A DNA stretch of 64,000 bases, from positions 1-64,000 of the forward strand of contig DKRV01000043.1 in the NCBI GenBank assembly GCA_002472405.1, read 5' to 3'. The position numbers and the translations under genes were made by a program. Below the pieces are notes generated by a model, which saw only the letters and a list, made by a program, of their open reading frames with translations, made no database searches and was not told where the DNA came from. This stretch comes from Clostridiales bacterium UBA7273 (GTDB taxonomy: Bacteria > Bacillota > Clostridia > Oscillospirales > Oscillospiraceae). Positions 25,258-33,992 of this stretch are shown piece by piece; within the stretch, counting starts at the first letter, position 1; the number at the start of each line of letters is the position of its first letter.

Positions 25258-27753
25258 ATGCCGAAGCAAAAGTGGAGCTTGAACACGATCTACATATCCG
25301 AGCGCCTGCAGGAGAGCCTGTGGCCCATATCGCGCTGCCGCATGACCACGGTGGTCGCGCCGATGGGCTACGGCAAAACCACGGCCGTCAGCTGGTTTCT
25401 TGAGCAGCGTGCAAAGGCCGAGACTGTTCGGATCATCCGCATAAGCGTGTATTCCGGCAACCTCATGATTTTTTGGAAAAGTGTTCAGGACGCGTTTGTC
25501 CGCGCCGGGCTTGATTTTCTGCGCGATTATGCCTGCCCGACGGACACCGTCGGCGGCGGAATTCTGGCAGACGGCCTGTGTCATGAGCTTACCGGGGAAA
25601 ATGCCTGCTACATTTTTATTGATGATTTTCACCTGCTCACAGATGACCGCGCTTCCGCGTTTCTGTGCACGCTTGCAAACCGTTTGCCAGAAAACGTGCA
25701 TCTGATCGTAGCGAGCCGCGACCGCTTCCTGCCGGCCGCCGATATCGTGCGGCTCGGAAGCCGAGTCTATCAGATAGGCGTCGAGCAGCTTCGCTTAAAC
25801 CACACAGAGCTTGCAGTTTACGCGCATCGCTGCGGCACCGAGCTTTCCGACGAGCAGATCGAAAGCCTGCTGTATTCCAGCGAGGGGTGGTTTTCCGCCG
25901 TGTACCTCAATCTGCGCACGCTCTCCGAGCGCGGCGCGCTGCCCGACCGCGATTCGGATATATACGCCATGTTTATTGCCGCCATGATAGATCCCCTGCC
26001 CGAAAGGCAGCTCGAGCTTTTGGCGGTGATGGGTCTTGCCGACGAGTTCACCGCCGAGATGGCGCGATTTGTGACCGATAACGGCGATGCGCAGGAGCTG
26101 CTTGACCTGCTCACGGCGCAGAACGCATTTGTAAAATGTCTGCCGGACGGCGTAACATATCGCTTCCATCATATGATGAAGCAGTGCGCCGAACGAACGT
26201 TTTTACTGCTGCCAAAGCAAAAGAAGGAGCTTTATTGGCAGCGCTTCGGTTCATGGTACGAAAGCCGGAAGCAGTATCTGCATGCCATGTCATCTTACAG
26301 AAAATGCGGAGATTTCGACTCCCTGCTGCGCGTTGTGCAAAAAGACGCCGGAATTCTGCTCGCTTCGCTCGATCCTCAGCGCGTGCTGTCCGGCATTGAA
26401 GATTGCCCCGTTGATGTTCTTAAGAGGCATCCGCTGTCGATACTCGTGCTGATGCGCAGCATGTTCAACTGGCGGCGCATCCCCAAAATGCTGGAGCTTA
26501 AAGCGCTGCTGCTTTCGGCCATTGACGATAACGGTGAGCTGAGCGAGGCCGAGTGCGGAAATCTTCTGGGCGAGTGCGACCTTATCATGAGCTTTTTAAG
26601 CTACAACGACATAAGCGCAATGAGCCGCCTGCACCGCAGCGCCAGCTCGCAAATGTCGCGCATTGCGATCAGCATACACAAAAGCGGCGGCTGGACCTTC
26701 GGCTCTCCGTCGGTGCTTATGATGTTCCATCGCGCGCCGGGAAAAATGCAAAGTGAGCTTGCCGATATGGACGAGTGCATGCCGCATTACTACAAGATAA
26801 CCGACGGACACGGTCAGGGCGCCGAAAAGATCATGCGCGCCGAGGCAGCCTTTGCGCAGGGGCTCTTTACCGATGCTCACATCGAGCTTGAAAGCGCATA
26901 TGCCCGGATAGAGGGCAACGGGCAGGAAAACATGGCGCTCTGCTGTGATTTCCTCGCATGGCGGCTGTCGCTGTGCGCAGATGTTGAAATGAGATATACA
27001 TTCGAGCAGCGCCGCGAGCAGCTTCTGCGGCAGCATAACGCCGCGTGGCTCAACATTCTTGACGCAACAAGCGCCTACTATTACTCGCTGCTCGGCAAAG
27101 CAGAGCGCATACCGGAGGTTTTTGCCGCGCACAGGCTCTCGTCGATAAGCATTCTCGCGCCGGGTAAGCCCATGGCGGAAATGATCGAAAATCAGGTGCT
27201 TCTCGCCCAAGGCGCATACGCGAAGGTCATCGGCCGCAGCGAGGGGCAGCTTGCCGTCTGCGAGGCGATGCACTATGCATTGGTCGCGCTGCATGTCAGG
27301 CTCCAGACCGCCGCAGCATATGAGGCACTCGGCAAGCACGACGAGGCATGCAGGCTTCTCGGCAAGGCACTCGACGACGCCGCGCCCGACGGAATAATTA
27401 TCCCGTTTGTTGAAAACTATTCTTATATTGAGTCTGCGCTTCATGACTGCTCGGTTCAGCCGGAGCTTGTTGGCAGCATCGTGCAGCTCGGTGATGCTAT
27501 ATCGGCTCGCAAAAAAGCCGCGCCGGGCGCAGAATCTCGCCCGGCAGAGTTTGCCGCGCTGACAGATCGCGAATACGAGATCGCGGCTCTTACGCTCAGG
27601 CGGCTGAGCAACCGCGAGATCGCCGAAAAGCTGTTTCTCTCCGAGGGCAGCGTCAAGCAATATATGAAGCAGATATACTCAAAGCTCGGCATACAGGGCG
27701 ATACGAGAACAAAAAGAAAGCAGCTTTCGGAGCTTATGCAGCAAAACTTCTAA
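25258..27753 (+). CDS. MalT-like LuxR-family ATPase regulator
   Basis: An 831-residue STAND-type regulator. The N-terminal nucleotide-binding domain has the P-loop APMGYGKTT (about residues 29–37) and a Walker B region FIDDFHLL. A long helical, TPR-like middle follows (about 350–740), then a C-terminal LuxR helix-turn-helix (LTDREYEIAAL to VKQYMKQIYSKLGI). Known relatives such as MalT are activated by ATP and an inducer. The start at 25258 is set by AAGGAG. It precedes a DUF2442 gene and two lipoprotein genes, but its own terminator separates them, so its targets are unknown. Confidence 0.9.
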   Translation: MPKQKWSLNTIYISERLQESLWPISRCRMTTVVAPMGYGKTTAVSWFLEQRAKAETVRIIRISVYSGNLMIFWKSVQDAFVRAGLDFLRDYACPTDTVGGGILADGLCHELTGENACYIFIDDFHLLTDDRASAFLCTLANRLPENVHLIVASRDRFLPAADIVRLGSRVYQIGVEQLRLNHTELAVYAHRCGTELSDEQIESLLYSSEGWFSAVYLNLRTLSERGALPDRDSDIYAMFIAAMIDPLPERQLELLAVMGLADEFTAEMARFVTDNGDAQELLDLLTAQNAFVKCLPDGVTYRFHHMMKQCAERTFLLLPKQKKELYWQRFGSWYESRKQYLHAMSSYRKCGDFDSLLRVVQKDAGILLASLDPQRVLSGIEDCPVDVLKRHPLSILVLMRSMFNWRRIPKMLELKALLLSAIDDNGELSEAECGNLLGECDLIMSFLSYNDISAMSRLHRSASSQMSRIAISIHKSGGWTFGSPSVLMMFHRAPGKMQSELADMDECMPHYYKITDGHGQGAEKIMRAEAAFAQGLFTDAHIELESAYARIEGNGQENMALCCDFLAWRLSLCADVEMRYTFEQRREQLLRQHNAAWLNILDATSAYYYSLLGKAERIPEVFAAHRLSSISILAPGKPMAEMIENQVLLAQGAYAKVIGRSEGQLAVCEAMHYALVALHVRLQTAAAYEALGKHDEACRLLGKALDDAAPDGIIIPFVENYSYIESALHDCSVQPELVGSIVQLGDAISARKKAAPGAESRPAEFAALTDREYEIAALTLRRLSNREIAEKLFLSEGSVKQYMKQIYSKLGIQGDTRTKRKQLSELMQQNF

Positions 27754-27779
27754 CCTTTGGTGAATGGTTATTTTTTATT

Positions 27780-27815
27780 GTCCGCCGTACAATAGCTGTA
27801 CGGTGGACTTTTTTT
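27780..27815 (+). terminator. Terminator after the MalT-like gene
   Basis: A 12-bp stem GTCCGCCGTACA/TGTACGGTGGAC (one G·T pair) with loop ATAGC, followed by seven Ts. Confidence 0.88.
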
Positions 27816-27846
27816 GCCTTTTTTGAGCCGAAAGGAGGACTGGCAT

Positions 27847-28080
27847 TTGACCCGGAAATATATATCAGCCGTCACGCCGCTGAAGGATAATGTTTTGCAG
27901 GTTGATTTTGTGACCGGCAGCCGTCTGCTTCTGGACATGAGCCGATATCTGGACAAGCTCCGCTTCCGCCCACTGGCAAACCCCGAGGTGTGGAACAGCG
28001 CCGTGACAAACGGCATTTTCATCCGATTTGGGAACGTGGAGCTCAGTCATGATGAGATCTTATCCATGGCAGAGCAGTAA
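27847..28080 (+). CDS. DUF2442 family small protein
   Basis: 77 residues from the TTG at 27847, chosen because AAGGAGG (27832–27838) lies eight bases upstream; an in-frame TTG at 27814 falls in the preceding terminator. The sequence follows the DUF2442 pattern (VTPLKDNVLQVDFVTGS, MSRYLDKLRFRPL and VWNSAV). In other genomes DUF2442 proteins occur beside DUF4160 toxin-like partners; none is present here. The function is unknown. Confidence 0.75.
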   Translation: MTRKYISAVTPLKDNVLQVDFVTGSRLLLDMSRYLDKLRFRPLANPEVWNSAVTNGIFIRFGNVELSHDEILSMAEQ

Positions 28081-28111
28081 AGAATAATTAAAATCATAAG
28101 GAGAGAATAAA

Positions 28112-28846
28112 ATGAAAAGCCTTAACAAGTATCTGGTGCTTATAATGGTGCTGCTTATGTGCTTGGCCATTACAGCCTGCGGAAACGACGACAGCAGCGA
28201 CGATGATTACAGAGCGCCGGCTGTCATAGAGGACGCAGCTTACGATTCTGCGGCTGCGTACGACAGCAGCTACAACGAGTATCTCGGCCTATGGGCCGCT
28301 TCCGACAGCGACGTGTGCGATGCGCTCGAGGTCGAGGCAATTGACAGCGGCCTGTACTTCACCCTGTACAATGGCTACGACATAGTAGCCGCCGGCAACG
28401 CGCAGAACGTTCCGGAATACGCCTACATCTATTTCTTCAACGAAAATGACGGCAAGGCCTATCAGGTCAGCGGTGGCACCGATGGCATGACCATCGAGTC
28501 CTTCGGCACTTTCGTCATGGACACTCCCGCTCCCAGGACCGACGGATATTTTGCCGACATTGCAAACACATGGTGTCTCAACGGCTCTCCCTACTCCACC
28601 AGCTACATATCTATCGATGAAAACGGCGAATGGGAGCTGTTCGAGGGCGAGGGCGACGGTACGTTTAAAATGACAGACTACGGATATATTGAGCAGGACC
28701 CCGGTATTGAGGAGCAATACTATGCCCATTCCCGTCAGTATGCCGATGTAACCTACGATATTAACATGTCCTTTGAAAAGGAAGCGTTCTCGTGGGGCGA
28801 CAACGGCGACAGCTACATACGCCTGGATCTGTGCGAGACTGAGTGA
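28112..28846 (+). CDS. Acidic lipoprotein of unknown function
   Basis: A 244-residue secreted lipoprotein. The signal peptide ends in a lipobox ITAC (cysteine near 23), then an acid-rich linker GNDDSSDDD follows. The mature part has repeated aromatic beta-like stretches (YLGLWAASDS, GYFADIANTWCLNG) and no domain I can name. The downstream gene begins nine bases after its stop and also encodes a lipoprotein with a very similar signal peptide, so the two may be distant paralogues anchored together on the outer face of the membrane. Confidence 0.8.
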   Translation: MKSLNKYLVLIMVLLMCLAITACGNDDSSDDDYRAPAVIEDAAYDSAAAYDSSYNEYLGLWAASDSDVCDALEVEAIDSGLYFTLYNGYDIVAAGNAQNVPEYAYIYFFNENDGKAYQVSGGTDGMTIESFGTFVMDTPAPRTDGYFADIANTWCLNGSPYSTSYISIDENGEWELFEGEGDGTFKMTDYGYIEQDPGIEEQYYAHSRQYADVTYDINMSFEKEAFSWGDNGDSYIRLDLCETE

Positions 28847-28854
28847 GGTGCGGC

Positions 28855-29910
28855 ATGGTTTCTTTTAAAAGACTTACGCCCCTGCTTATGGCCCTTCTCA
28901 TGTGCCTGAGCCTTGCAGCCTGCAGCAGCTCGGATGACCCGGAAGCCGGCAACGACTGGCGTACTACCGGTATAGTTGTCGGCAGTGGAACCATCACGCA
29001 CGGCGGCGAGAGCGTGGACGTTCTTGTTACGATAAGCTCCGAAAGCGCCGCGTTCTATTGGGACGAGGCCGAGCAGGTGCTGTTTGACAGCGTGTCGTTC
29101 CCCGTTGCGATACCCGACGCGAAGGACGCTTTCACATCCATATCCTTTGACGACCTGAACGCCGACGGCGAAAGCGACGTTTATATCCGATTTGACCACG
29201 AAAACGGCGACGGCACGGAGCTTGTGTGGATATGGGATCCCGACGAGCGCTATGTTTTCAGAGAGGATCTTTCGTCAGATGTTCTCGGCGGCAGCACATA
29301 TTTTGACGACAATGGGCTGTACTTCAGCGCCGCTGCCGACAACGGCAGCTATCTGCTTGAAAACGGAGTTTGCAGCTACGCAAACCTTGGCGACGGATAC
29401 ACCGTCGGTGACTGCTACTGGGAGGTCAAAATGATCTCCGACCAGACTCATGACGGCATACGCGAGCTGGAGTTTGATGCCGTGTGCTATGTTCCGAAGG
29501 ATTCCGTCGGCAGCTTCAGCGGCGATTACATCACGAACACCGACAGCGAGCTTTATGACGCGTACACCGGCATGTGGCTCACAGCCGCGTCCTCATACGG
29601 CGACAGTGAGCGCGGCGATAATTACTATCTGCACACAGTCAGCGCAAACGGCAAGACTTATGATATAGAGTTTGCCTATTCTACCGACTGGCAGAACAAT
29701 GTCGATAATTGGGCTTCGGTGCTGACAAAAAGCTACGTTGTCTATCTTCCCGAGGACTACGACGGCCTTATTTTTGCCGCCGAGACTCAGCCGGATAACT
29801 ACAAGGACAGCGCAAAGCGGATGCAGCTTGACAGCATTTCTCCCGAGGCAAGCCTTTTGGACATAGTCACGCTCGACGCGCACAGCAGCCTGTATTTCGA
29901 TATCTGCTGA
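28855..29910 (+). CDS. Lipoprotein of unknown function
   Basis: A 351-residue lipoprotein with signal peptide and lipobox LAAC (cysteine near 23). The mature chain is rich in aspartate, tyrosine and glycine. A short segment SFDDLNADGESDVYIRF resembles an FG-GAP/VCBS-like calcium loop (DLNADGESD). The start at 28855 is preferred over the GTG at 28843, which overlaps the previous stop. No catalytic motif is visible. It lies in a presumed operon with the preceding lipoprotein and the DUF3137 gene. Confidence 0.78.
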   Translation: MVSFKRLTPLLMALLMCLSLAACSSSDDPEAGNDWRTTGIVVGSGTITHGGESVDVLVTISSESAAFYWDEAEQVLFDSVSFPVAIPDAKDAFTSISFDDLNADGESDVYIRFDHENGDGTELVWIWDPDERYVFREDLSSDVLGGSTYFDDNGLYFSAAADNGSYLLENGVCSYANLGDGYTVGDCYWEVKMISDQTHDGIRELEFDAVCYVPKDSVGSFSGDYITNTDSELYDAYTGMWLTAASSYGDSERGDNYYLHTVSANGKTYDIEFAYSTDWQNNVDNWASVLTKSYVVYLPEDYDGLIFAAETQPDNYKDSAKRMQLDSISPEASLLDIVTLDAHSSLYFDIC

Positions 29911-29925
29911 GGGAGGGCTGCTTAA

Positions 29926-30846
29926 ATGAATGATACGCATTATGGAAAAATGAGCGAGGCTGAGCTTTCAAAAAAGCTGGGTCAATATCAAAAGCAGGCA
30001 CGCATCTGGACGATCATCGGTCTGATCGGCGTTCTGGGCGGAGTGATCTCGTTTTTCGCGGTTGATGATATAGTACTCAAATCGGTTCTCATGGCGGTTT
30101 TGTTCTTCGGCGGCGTGTGTGCCGCACTGTTTCTCGGCGGCGGCGCGCAGAAGAAGCTGAAAGCGCTTATGCAGGATCAGATGGGCGATTTCTTCCGCGC
30201 GGAGCTTGAAAATGCCTTCGGCCCGGATATGAACACGGCGCAGATGCGCATTGACGAAAAGCTCGTGCGCTCGCTCGTCCTGCTCGATAACCAGTGGGAA
30301 GAGATCGAAACGGAAAACTTCCGCGAGGGCGAGCATAACGGCGTCCACTTTTCCGTGGCAAACGTGCGACTTAACCACGTCTACGAGCGCGGCGCTCCGC
30401 AGGACGGCTTGGAAACCTGCCGCGACATGGTGTTCAAGGGCATTGTTTTGCGTCTTGAGATGCGCACCATAGCAGCAGAAAACGTGCTCGTCAGCGCGCG
30501 CACGGAGGACAGTCCGCGCGGCATCGCAACCGGCAGCAAAGAGTTTGACCGCTGCTTCTGTGTAACGGCCGAGCATGAACAGTATGCTAAGAGTGTTTTA
30601 ACTCCGCAGCTGACTGAGCGGATACTTGAATTTTGCCGCGGCATCGACGGGCAGCTTTTGGGCTTTTGCCTGAGCGGAAGCACTCTTTCAATGGCTGTCG
30701 AAACAGACTACGCCTTTGCCGGCGTTGCAAGCAGCGTCGATCTGCGCGATCTTGACGCTTTGCGCCGCAGCTATGTAAGCTCGCTCCACGAGATGGGGGG
30801 CATAATCGACCTGCTGACCGAAAACTCCGAGCTGTTTGCCAAATAA
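29926..30846 (+). CDS. DUF3137 family membrane protein
   Basis: A 306-residue protein with a cytoplasmic N-terminus, two membrane helices (about 28–46 and 50–70) and a large soluble C-terminal domain typical of DUF3137 (HNGVHFSVANVRL, FKGIVLRLEM, TGSKEFDRCFCV). The family is often located beside LemA-like genes; none is seen here. The function is unknown. It closes the operon before a strong terminator. Confidence 0.82.
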   Translation: MNDTHYGKMSEAELSKKLGQYQKQARIWTIIGLIGVLGGVISFFAVDDIVLKSVLMAVLFFGGVCAALFLGGGAQKKLKALMQDQMGDFFRAELENAFGPDMNTAQMRIDEKLVRSLVLLDNQWEEIETENFREGEHNGVHFSVANVRLNHVYERGAPQDGLETCRDMVFKGIVLRLEMRTIAAENVLVSARTEDSPRGIATGSKEFDRCFCVTAEHEQYAKSVLTPQLTERILEFCRGIDGQLLGFCLSGSTLSMAVETDYAFAGVASSVDLRDLDALRRSYVSSLHEMGGIIDLLTENSELFAK

Positions 30847-30852
30847 ACAATG

Positions 30853-30888
30853 AACAACTCCCGAAAGCAAGTGCTTTCGGGAGTTGTT
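30853..30888. terminator. Bidirectional terminator
   Basis: A perfect 16-bp stem AACAACTCCCGAAAGC/GCTTTCGGGAGTTGTT between convergent genes. Confidence 0.88.
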
Positions 30889-30896
30889 GCTTATAA

Positions 30897-32072
30897 TTAC
30901 TTATTGACTTTTAATACTTCGCTTCTTATTTGCGCGATGGTTTTTCCGCTTTTGCGCGCAAGGGCCGCGAGGTCCTCGTACTCCGCCTTTTCACGCACAG
31001 CGCCGTAGCCGGACGAAGTTTTGACACGAACCTCGCCATCCTGCGTCCGCACCGTCTTTTCGCTGCGGCCAAGCTCGTATCTTTTGCAGACATATTCCCT
31101 CACGCCGAGGGTCGTTGTGTGCTTAAAAATGCACTCAAGCATCTGTTTCCGCTGTCTTTCGCGGCACATGCATGTGAGCTTAACACCGGGTCTGCTTTTT
31201 TTCATGCCGATGCTGGTAAAGTAAACATCCAACGCACCGAGCGTAAATAGCTCTTCCATGGCAAAGGAAAGCTCCTCGGGCGTCATATCGTCAAGGTTGC
31301 AGGCAAGCTCAATTATCTCCTCGCCGTCGTTTGCAGTTTCGCCGATAAACGCCCTGACTACGTTTGCGCACTCAAAGTCCTTTTTTCCTGTTCCGCAGCC
31401 TGCATTTTCAATCTGCATAGTCGGCATGGCTCCGAATTTCCAGACGAAATACTTAAGCAGCGCAGCTCCCGTAGGCGTGCACAGCTCGGACTTTATCTTC
31501 CCCGAATATATCGGCACGCCGCGCAGGATAAGCTCGGTTGCCGGTGCCGGAACGGGAAGAACGCCGTGCGCGCAGCGCACCGTACCAGAGCCTACGTTCA
31601 CCTCCGACGCGAGTATCCGCTCGGGTGCAAGCTCATGCATAAGCGCGCACACGCTCAGCACATCGGCAAGTGCGTCGAGAGACCCGACCTCATGGAAATG
31701 CACATTTTCAATAGGATGCCCGTGAACCCGGCTTTCGGCCTCGGCTATAAGGGAATATACCTTCTTTGCGTCCTCTCTCACCTTCACCTCAAGCGGCACG
31801 GAGTCAATAAACGAAAGTATCTCCGAGATGCTCGTGTGCTCATGGTGATGGCGCGTCGCCTCGCCTTCCTCGTCGCCATTTATGAGCACCGTCACATGCG
31901 TTCCGCGCAGTCCGCACTTACTGTCAGGCGATGCCGAAAGCACGGCTTTTCCGCCGAGTGCGGCATTCATGCGGCGCAGGAAATCGTCCTTATCCGGATG
32001 CAGCTCCAGAAGCGCGGCCGTCAGCATATCTCCGGCGCAGCCCATGGAGCAATCTATATACAGCGTTCTCAT
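30897..32072 (-). CDS. larC: Nickel-pincer cofactor biosynthesis protein LarC
   Basis: A 391-residue protein of the LarC/DUF111 family, which inserts nickel into the pyridinium dithiocarboxylic nucleotide using CTP to finish the cofactor of lactate racemase. Visible: N-terminal DCSMGCAGDM, a histidine-rich loop RHHHEHTS, VHFHEVG and the C-terminal LACNLDDMTPEELSFAME segment. In some lactobacilli larC is read through a programmed frameshift; here it is one continuous frame. The start overlaps the end of larE by four bases. Confidence 0.95.
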   Translation of the reverse strand: MRTLYIDCSMGCAGDMLTAALLELHPDKDDFLRRMNAALGGKAVLSASPDSKCGLRGTHVTVLINGDEEGEATRHHHEHTSISEILSFIDSVPLEVKVREDAKKVYSLIAEAESRVHGHPIENVHFHEVGSLDALADVLSVCALMHELAPERILASEVNVGSGTVRCAHGVLPVPAPATELILRGVPIYSGKIKSELCTPTGAALLKYFVWKFGAMPTMQIENAGCGTGKKDFECANVVRAFIGETANDGEEIIELACNLDDMTPEELSFAMEELFTLGALDVYFTSIGMKKSRPGVKLTCMCRERQRKQMLECIFKHTTTLGVREYVCKRYELGRSEKTVRTQDGEVRVKTSSGYGAVREKAEYEDLAALARKSGKTIAQIRSEVLKVNK

Positions 32073-32833
32073 TGGCTCTCCGCCCTCGCTTTCGGGTCAA
32101 GCTTTATAACGCCGAAGTATTTTGAAAGCTCGGCTTTAATTTTTTCAAGCTCGGTCTGCGCTTTTTCCTGCTGCTTTGCCGTGAATTGCAGCAGCGCTCC
32201 GCCGTCACGCAGGCGCACTCGGAAATCAGTAAAGCCGAGAGAGAACAGATATTCCTCGCTTTTCTCCACAGCCTCGAGCTTTTCGCCGCTTATCTTTTCG
32301 CCGGCCGGAACGCGCGTTGCAAGGCAGGCATAGGCAGGCTTGTTCCATGTAAACAGCCCGGCTTCATGCGAACGTGCGCGAACCTCGCTTTTCGTTATGC
32401 CGCAGAGCTTCAGCGGCGAGAGGATGTTCTGCTCTTTGAGCACCTTCATCCCCGGTCTGTCGCCGCCGTCATCGCTTGCATTCGTTCCGTCGATGAGCGT
32501 ATCGTAGCCGTCAGCGGCAGCGGCGGCGCGTATGGCGCCCATGATGCGCCTTTTGCAGTAATAGCAGCGATCGGGCGGATTATCCGTGACCTCGTCAAAT
32601 TGCAGAACGTCAACGCTTATCTCGTGCAGCTCAACGCCCAGTTGCTCTGCCAGACGGTGGGCGTCATCGCGCTCAAACTCCGGCTGGAACTGAGATTTGA
32701 CAAAGTACGGAGCAATGTCCGCGCCGCATTTCACCGCAGCATACAACAGATATGCCGAGTCCGCGCCGCCCGAAAAGGCGAGCGCGACTTTTTTATGTTC
32801 ATTGAAAAATTCGTTAATATTCATATCAGTCAA
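32069..32833 (-). CDS. larE: Sulfur transferase LarE
   Basis: A 254-residue PP-loop ATPase that adenylates and thiolates the pyridinium dicarboxylate precursor. The PP-loop FSGGADSAYLL is intact. Three cysteines are notable: CYYC (about residues 109–112) and one in ACLATR (about 176). LarE enzymes of the Lactobacillus type donate sulfur from a single sacrificial cysteine, while three-cysteine forms are reported to hold a 4Fe-4S cluster and act catalytically; this one matches the latter pattern. It overlaps larB and larC, giving a tight larB–larE–larC operon. Confidence 0.94.
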   Translation of the reverse strand: MTDMNINEFFNEHKKVALAFSGGADSAYLLYAAVKCGADIAPYFVKSQFQPEFERDDAHRLAEQLGVELHEISVDVLQFDEVTDNPPDRCYYCKRRIMGAIRAAAAADGYDTLIDGTNASDDGGDRPGMKVLKEQNILSPLKLCGITKSEVRARSHEAGLFTWNKPAYACLATRVPAGEKISGEKLEAVEKSEEYLFSLGFTDFRVRLRDGGALLQFTAKQQEKAQTELEKIKAELSKYFGVIKLDPKARAESQ

Positions 32834-33575
32834 GATGGTTTATCATGCTGGCAAGATAACCTGCCCCGAATCCGTTATCTATGTTTACTACCGACATTCC
32901 GCTCGCGCAGGAGTTGAGCATACTAAGCAGCGCCGCGACGCCGCCGAAGGATGCGCCGTAGCCCACGCTTGTCGGCACCGCGATCACCGGGCAGTCTGCA
33001 AGTCCGCCGATGACCGACGGCAGCGCGCCCTCCATTCCGGCAACGGCGACTATGACACGTGCTGTCATGATCTCCGGCATATGCGACAGCAGGCGGTGAA
33101 CGCCGGAAACGCCCACGTCGTACAGTCTCGTGACCTTATTGCCGAGTATCTCCGCCGTAACGGCTGCCTCCTCGGCAACGGGAATATCTGTCGTGCCGCC
33201 GGTCGCTACGACGACCGTTCCGACCCCGTCCGGCTCCGGGATAACGCCGACTATTCCGAGCCTTGCGTCGGATCGGTAGTCAAGGTCATGCTTTGAGGAC
33301 ACGAGCTTGGCTGCTTTGACCGACATTCGTGTTATAAGCACCGTTTTCTGTCCGCGTTCGAGCATTGCTTCAACGATTTTCAGTATCTGCTCGGGTGTCT
33401 TGCCTTCGCCGTATATCACTTCCGCTATGCCCTGACGCAGCTCGCGATGGTGATCGACCTTCGCAAAGCCGAGATCCTGAAACGGCTCCATTTTCAGCTC
33501 CAGCGCCGCCTCGGAAGGGCTAAGCTCTCCGCTGCTGACTTTTTCGAGAATGTGCATTATATCTTTCTGACTCAT
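32826..33575 (-). CDS. larB: Nickel-pincer cofactor biosynthesis protein LarB
   Basis: A 249-residue LarB protein, related to the AIR carboxylase PurE. It carboxylates and hydrolyses nicotinic acid adenine dinucleotide at the start of the pincer cofactor pathway. The PurE-like core is clear: VVATGGTTDIPVAEEA, then DVGVSGVHRLL and AVPTSVGYGASFGG. First gene of the operon; the end of larB overlaps larE by eight bases. No larA-type racemase is in the window, so the cofactor's user lies elsewhere. Confidence 0.95.
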   Translation of the reverse strand: MSQKDIMHILEKVSSGELSPSEAALELKMEPFQDLGFAKVDHHRELRQGIAEVIYGEGKTPEQILKIVEAMLERGQKTVLITRMSVKAAKLVSSKHDLDYRSDARLGIVGVIPEPDGVGTVVVATGGTTDIPVAEEAAVTAEILGNKVTRLYDVGVSGVHRLLSHMPEIMTARVIVAVAGMEGALPSVIGGLADCPVIAVPTSVGYGASFGGVAALLSMLNSCASGMSVVNIDNGFGAGYLASMINHLD

Positions 33576-33667
33576 GTGATCGTCCTTACTTTCAAATAAT
33601 TGTGTTTAAGTACAGTATACCACAGCCCCAGCCCTAAGTCACTCACAAGATGGTGCTAAAACAAAAA

Positions 33668-33982
33668 GCACTCTTTGCCCGTAAGCTGACGAGAGTTGAA
33701 CCCATATCGCCTGTCGGCGTACCCTTCCGGCTATTTTCGCCTTTTTTGCCTTGATGGGCGCCAACCCACCTGCATCAAAGAAAGACGAAAATATCTCGAA
33801 AAGCACAGCCGACAGGCGCTTTTCAGTTTTGCCGGAGCAGATTTTTGCTCAGGCAAGGCAAAGCTTAAAGAGAATACTGCCGTATTGTCAAGAGCTTTAA
33901 CGCAGCATGAGCTAAAAGCTGCCCGTCAAAACCGATGCGTGCTCGGCTCTCGTCAGCTTAAGCTCGTGCAGGCAAAGAGTGC
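33668..33982 (-). repeat. 315-bp nested palindromic element, possible structured ncRNA or MITE
   Basis: The element is closed by perfect inverted repeats nested inside one another: GCACTCTTTGCC (33668–33679) with 33971–33982; TAAGCTGACGAGAG (33682–33695) with 33947–33960; CGCCTGTCGGC (33708–33718) with 33808–33818; ATTTTCG (33733–33739) with 33786–33792; TTGATG (33751–33756) with CATCAA (33773–33778). Several small hairpins lie in the 33819–33946 part. Read on the minus strand it ends in TTTTTGTTTT, like an intrinsic terminator. A 109-bp part recurs at position 1 with about 92% identity. No open reading frame is supported. Either a multicopy structured RNA (a raiA-type RNA is one hypothesis to test) or a miniature mobile element fits. 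Confidence 0.8.
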
Positions 33983-33992
33983 AAAATTAAGA

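Noticed and set aside
33668..33982. CRISPR array or insertion sequence at the palindromic element
   Set aside because: There are no spaced direct repeats and no transposase frame; the symmetry is nested and inverted.
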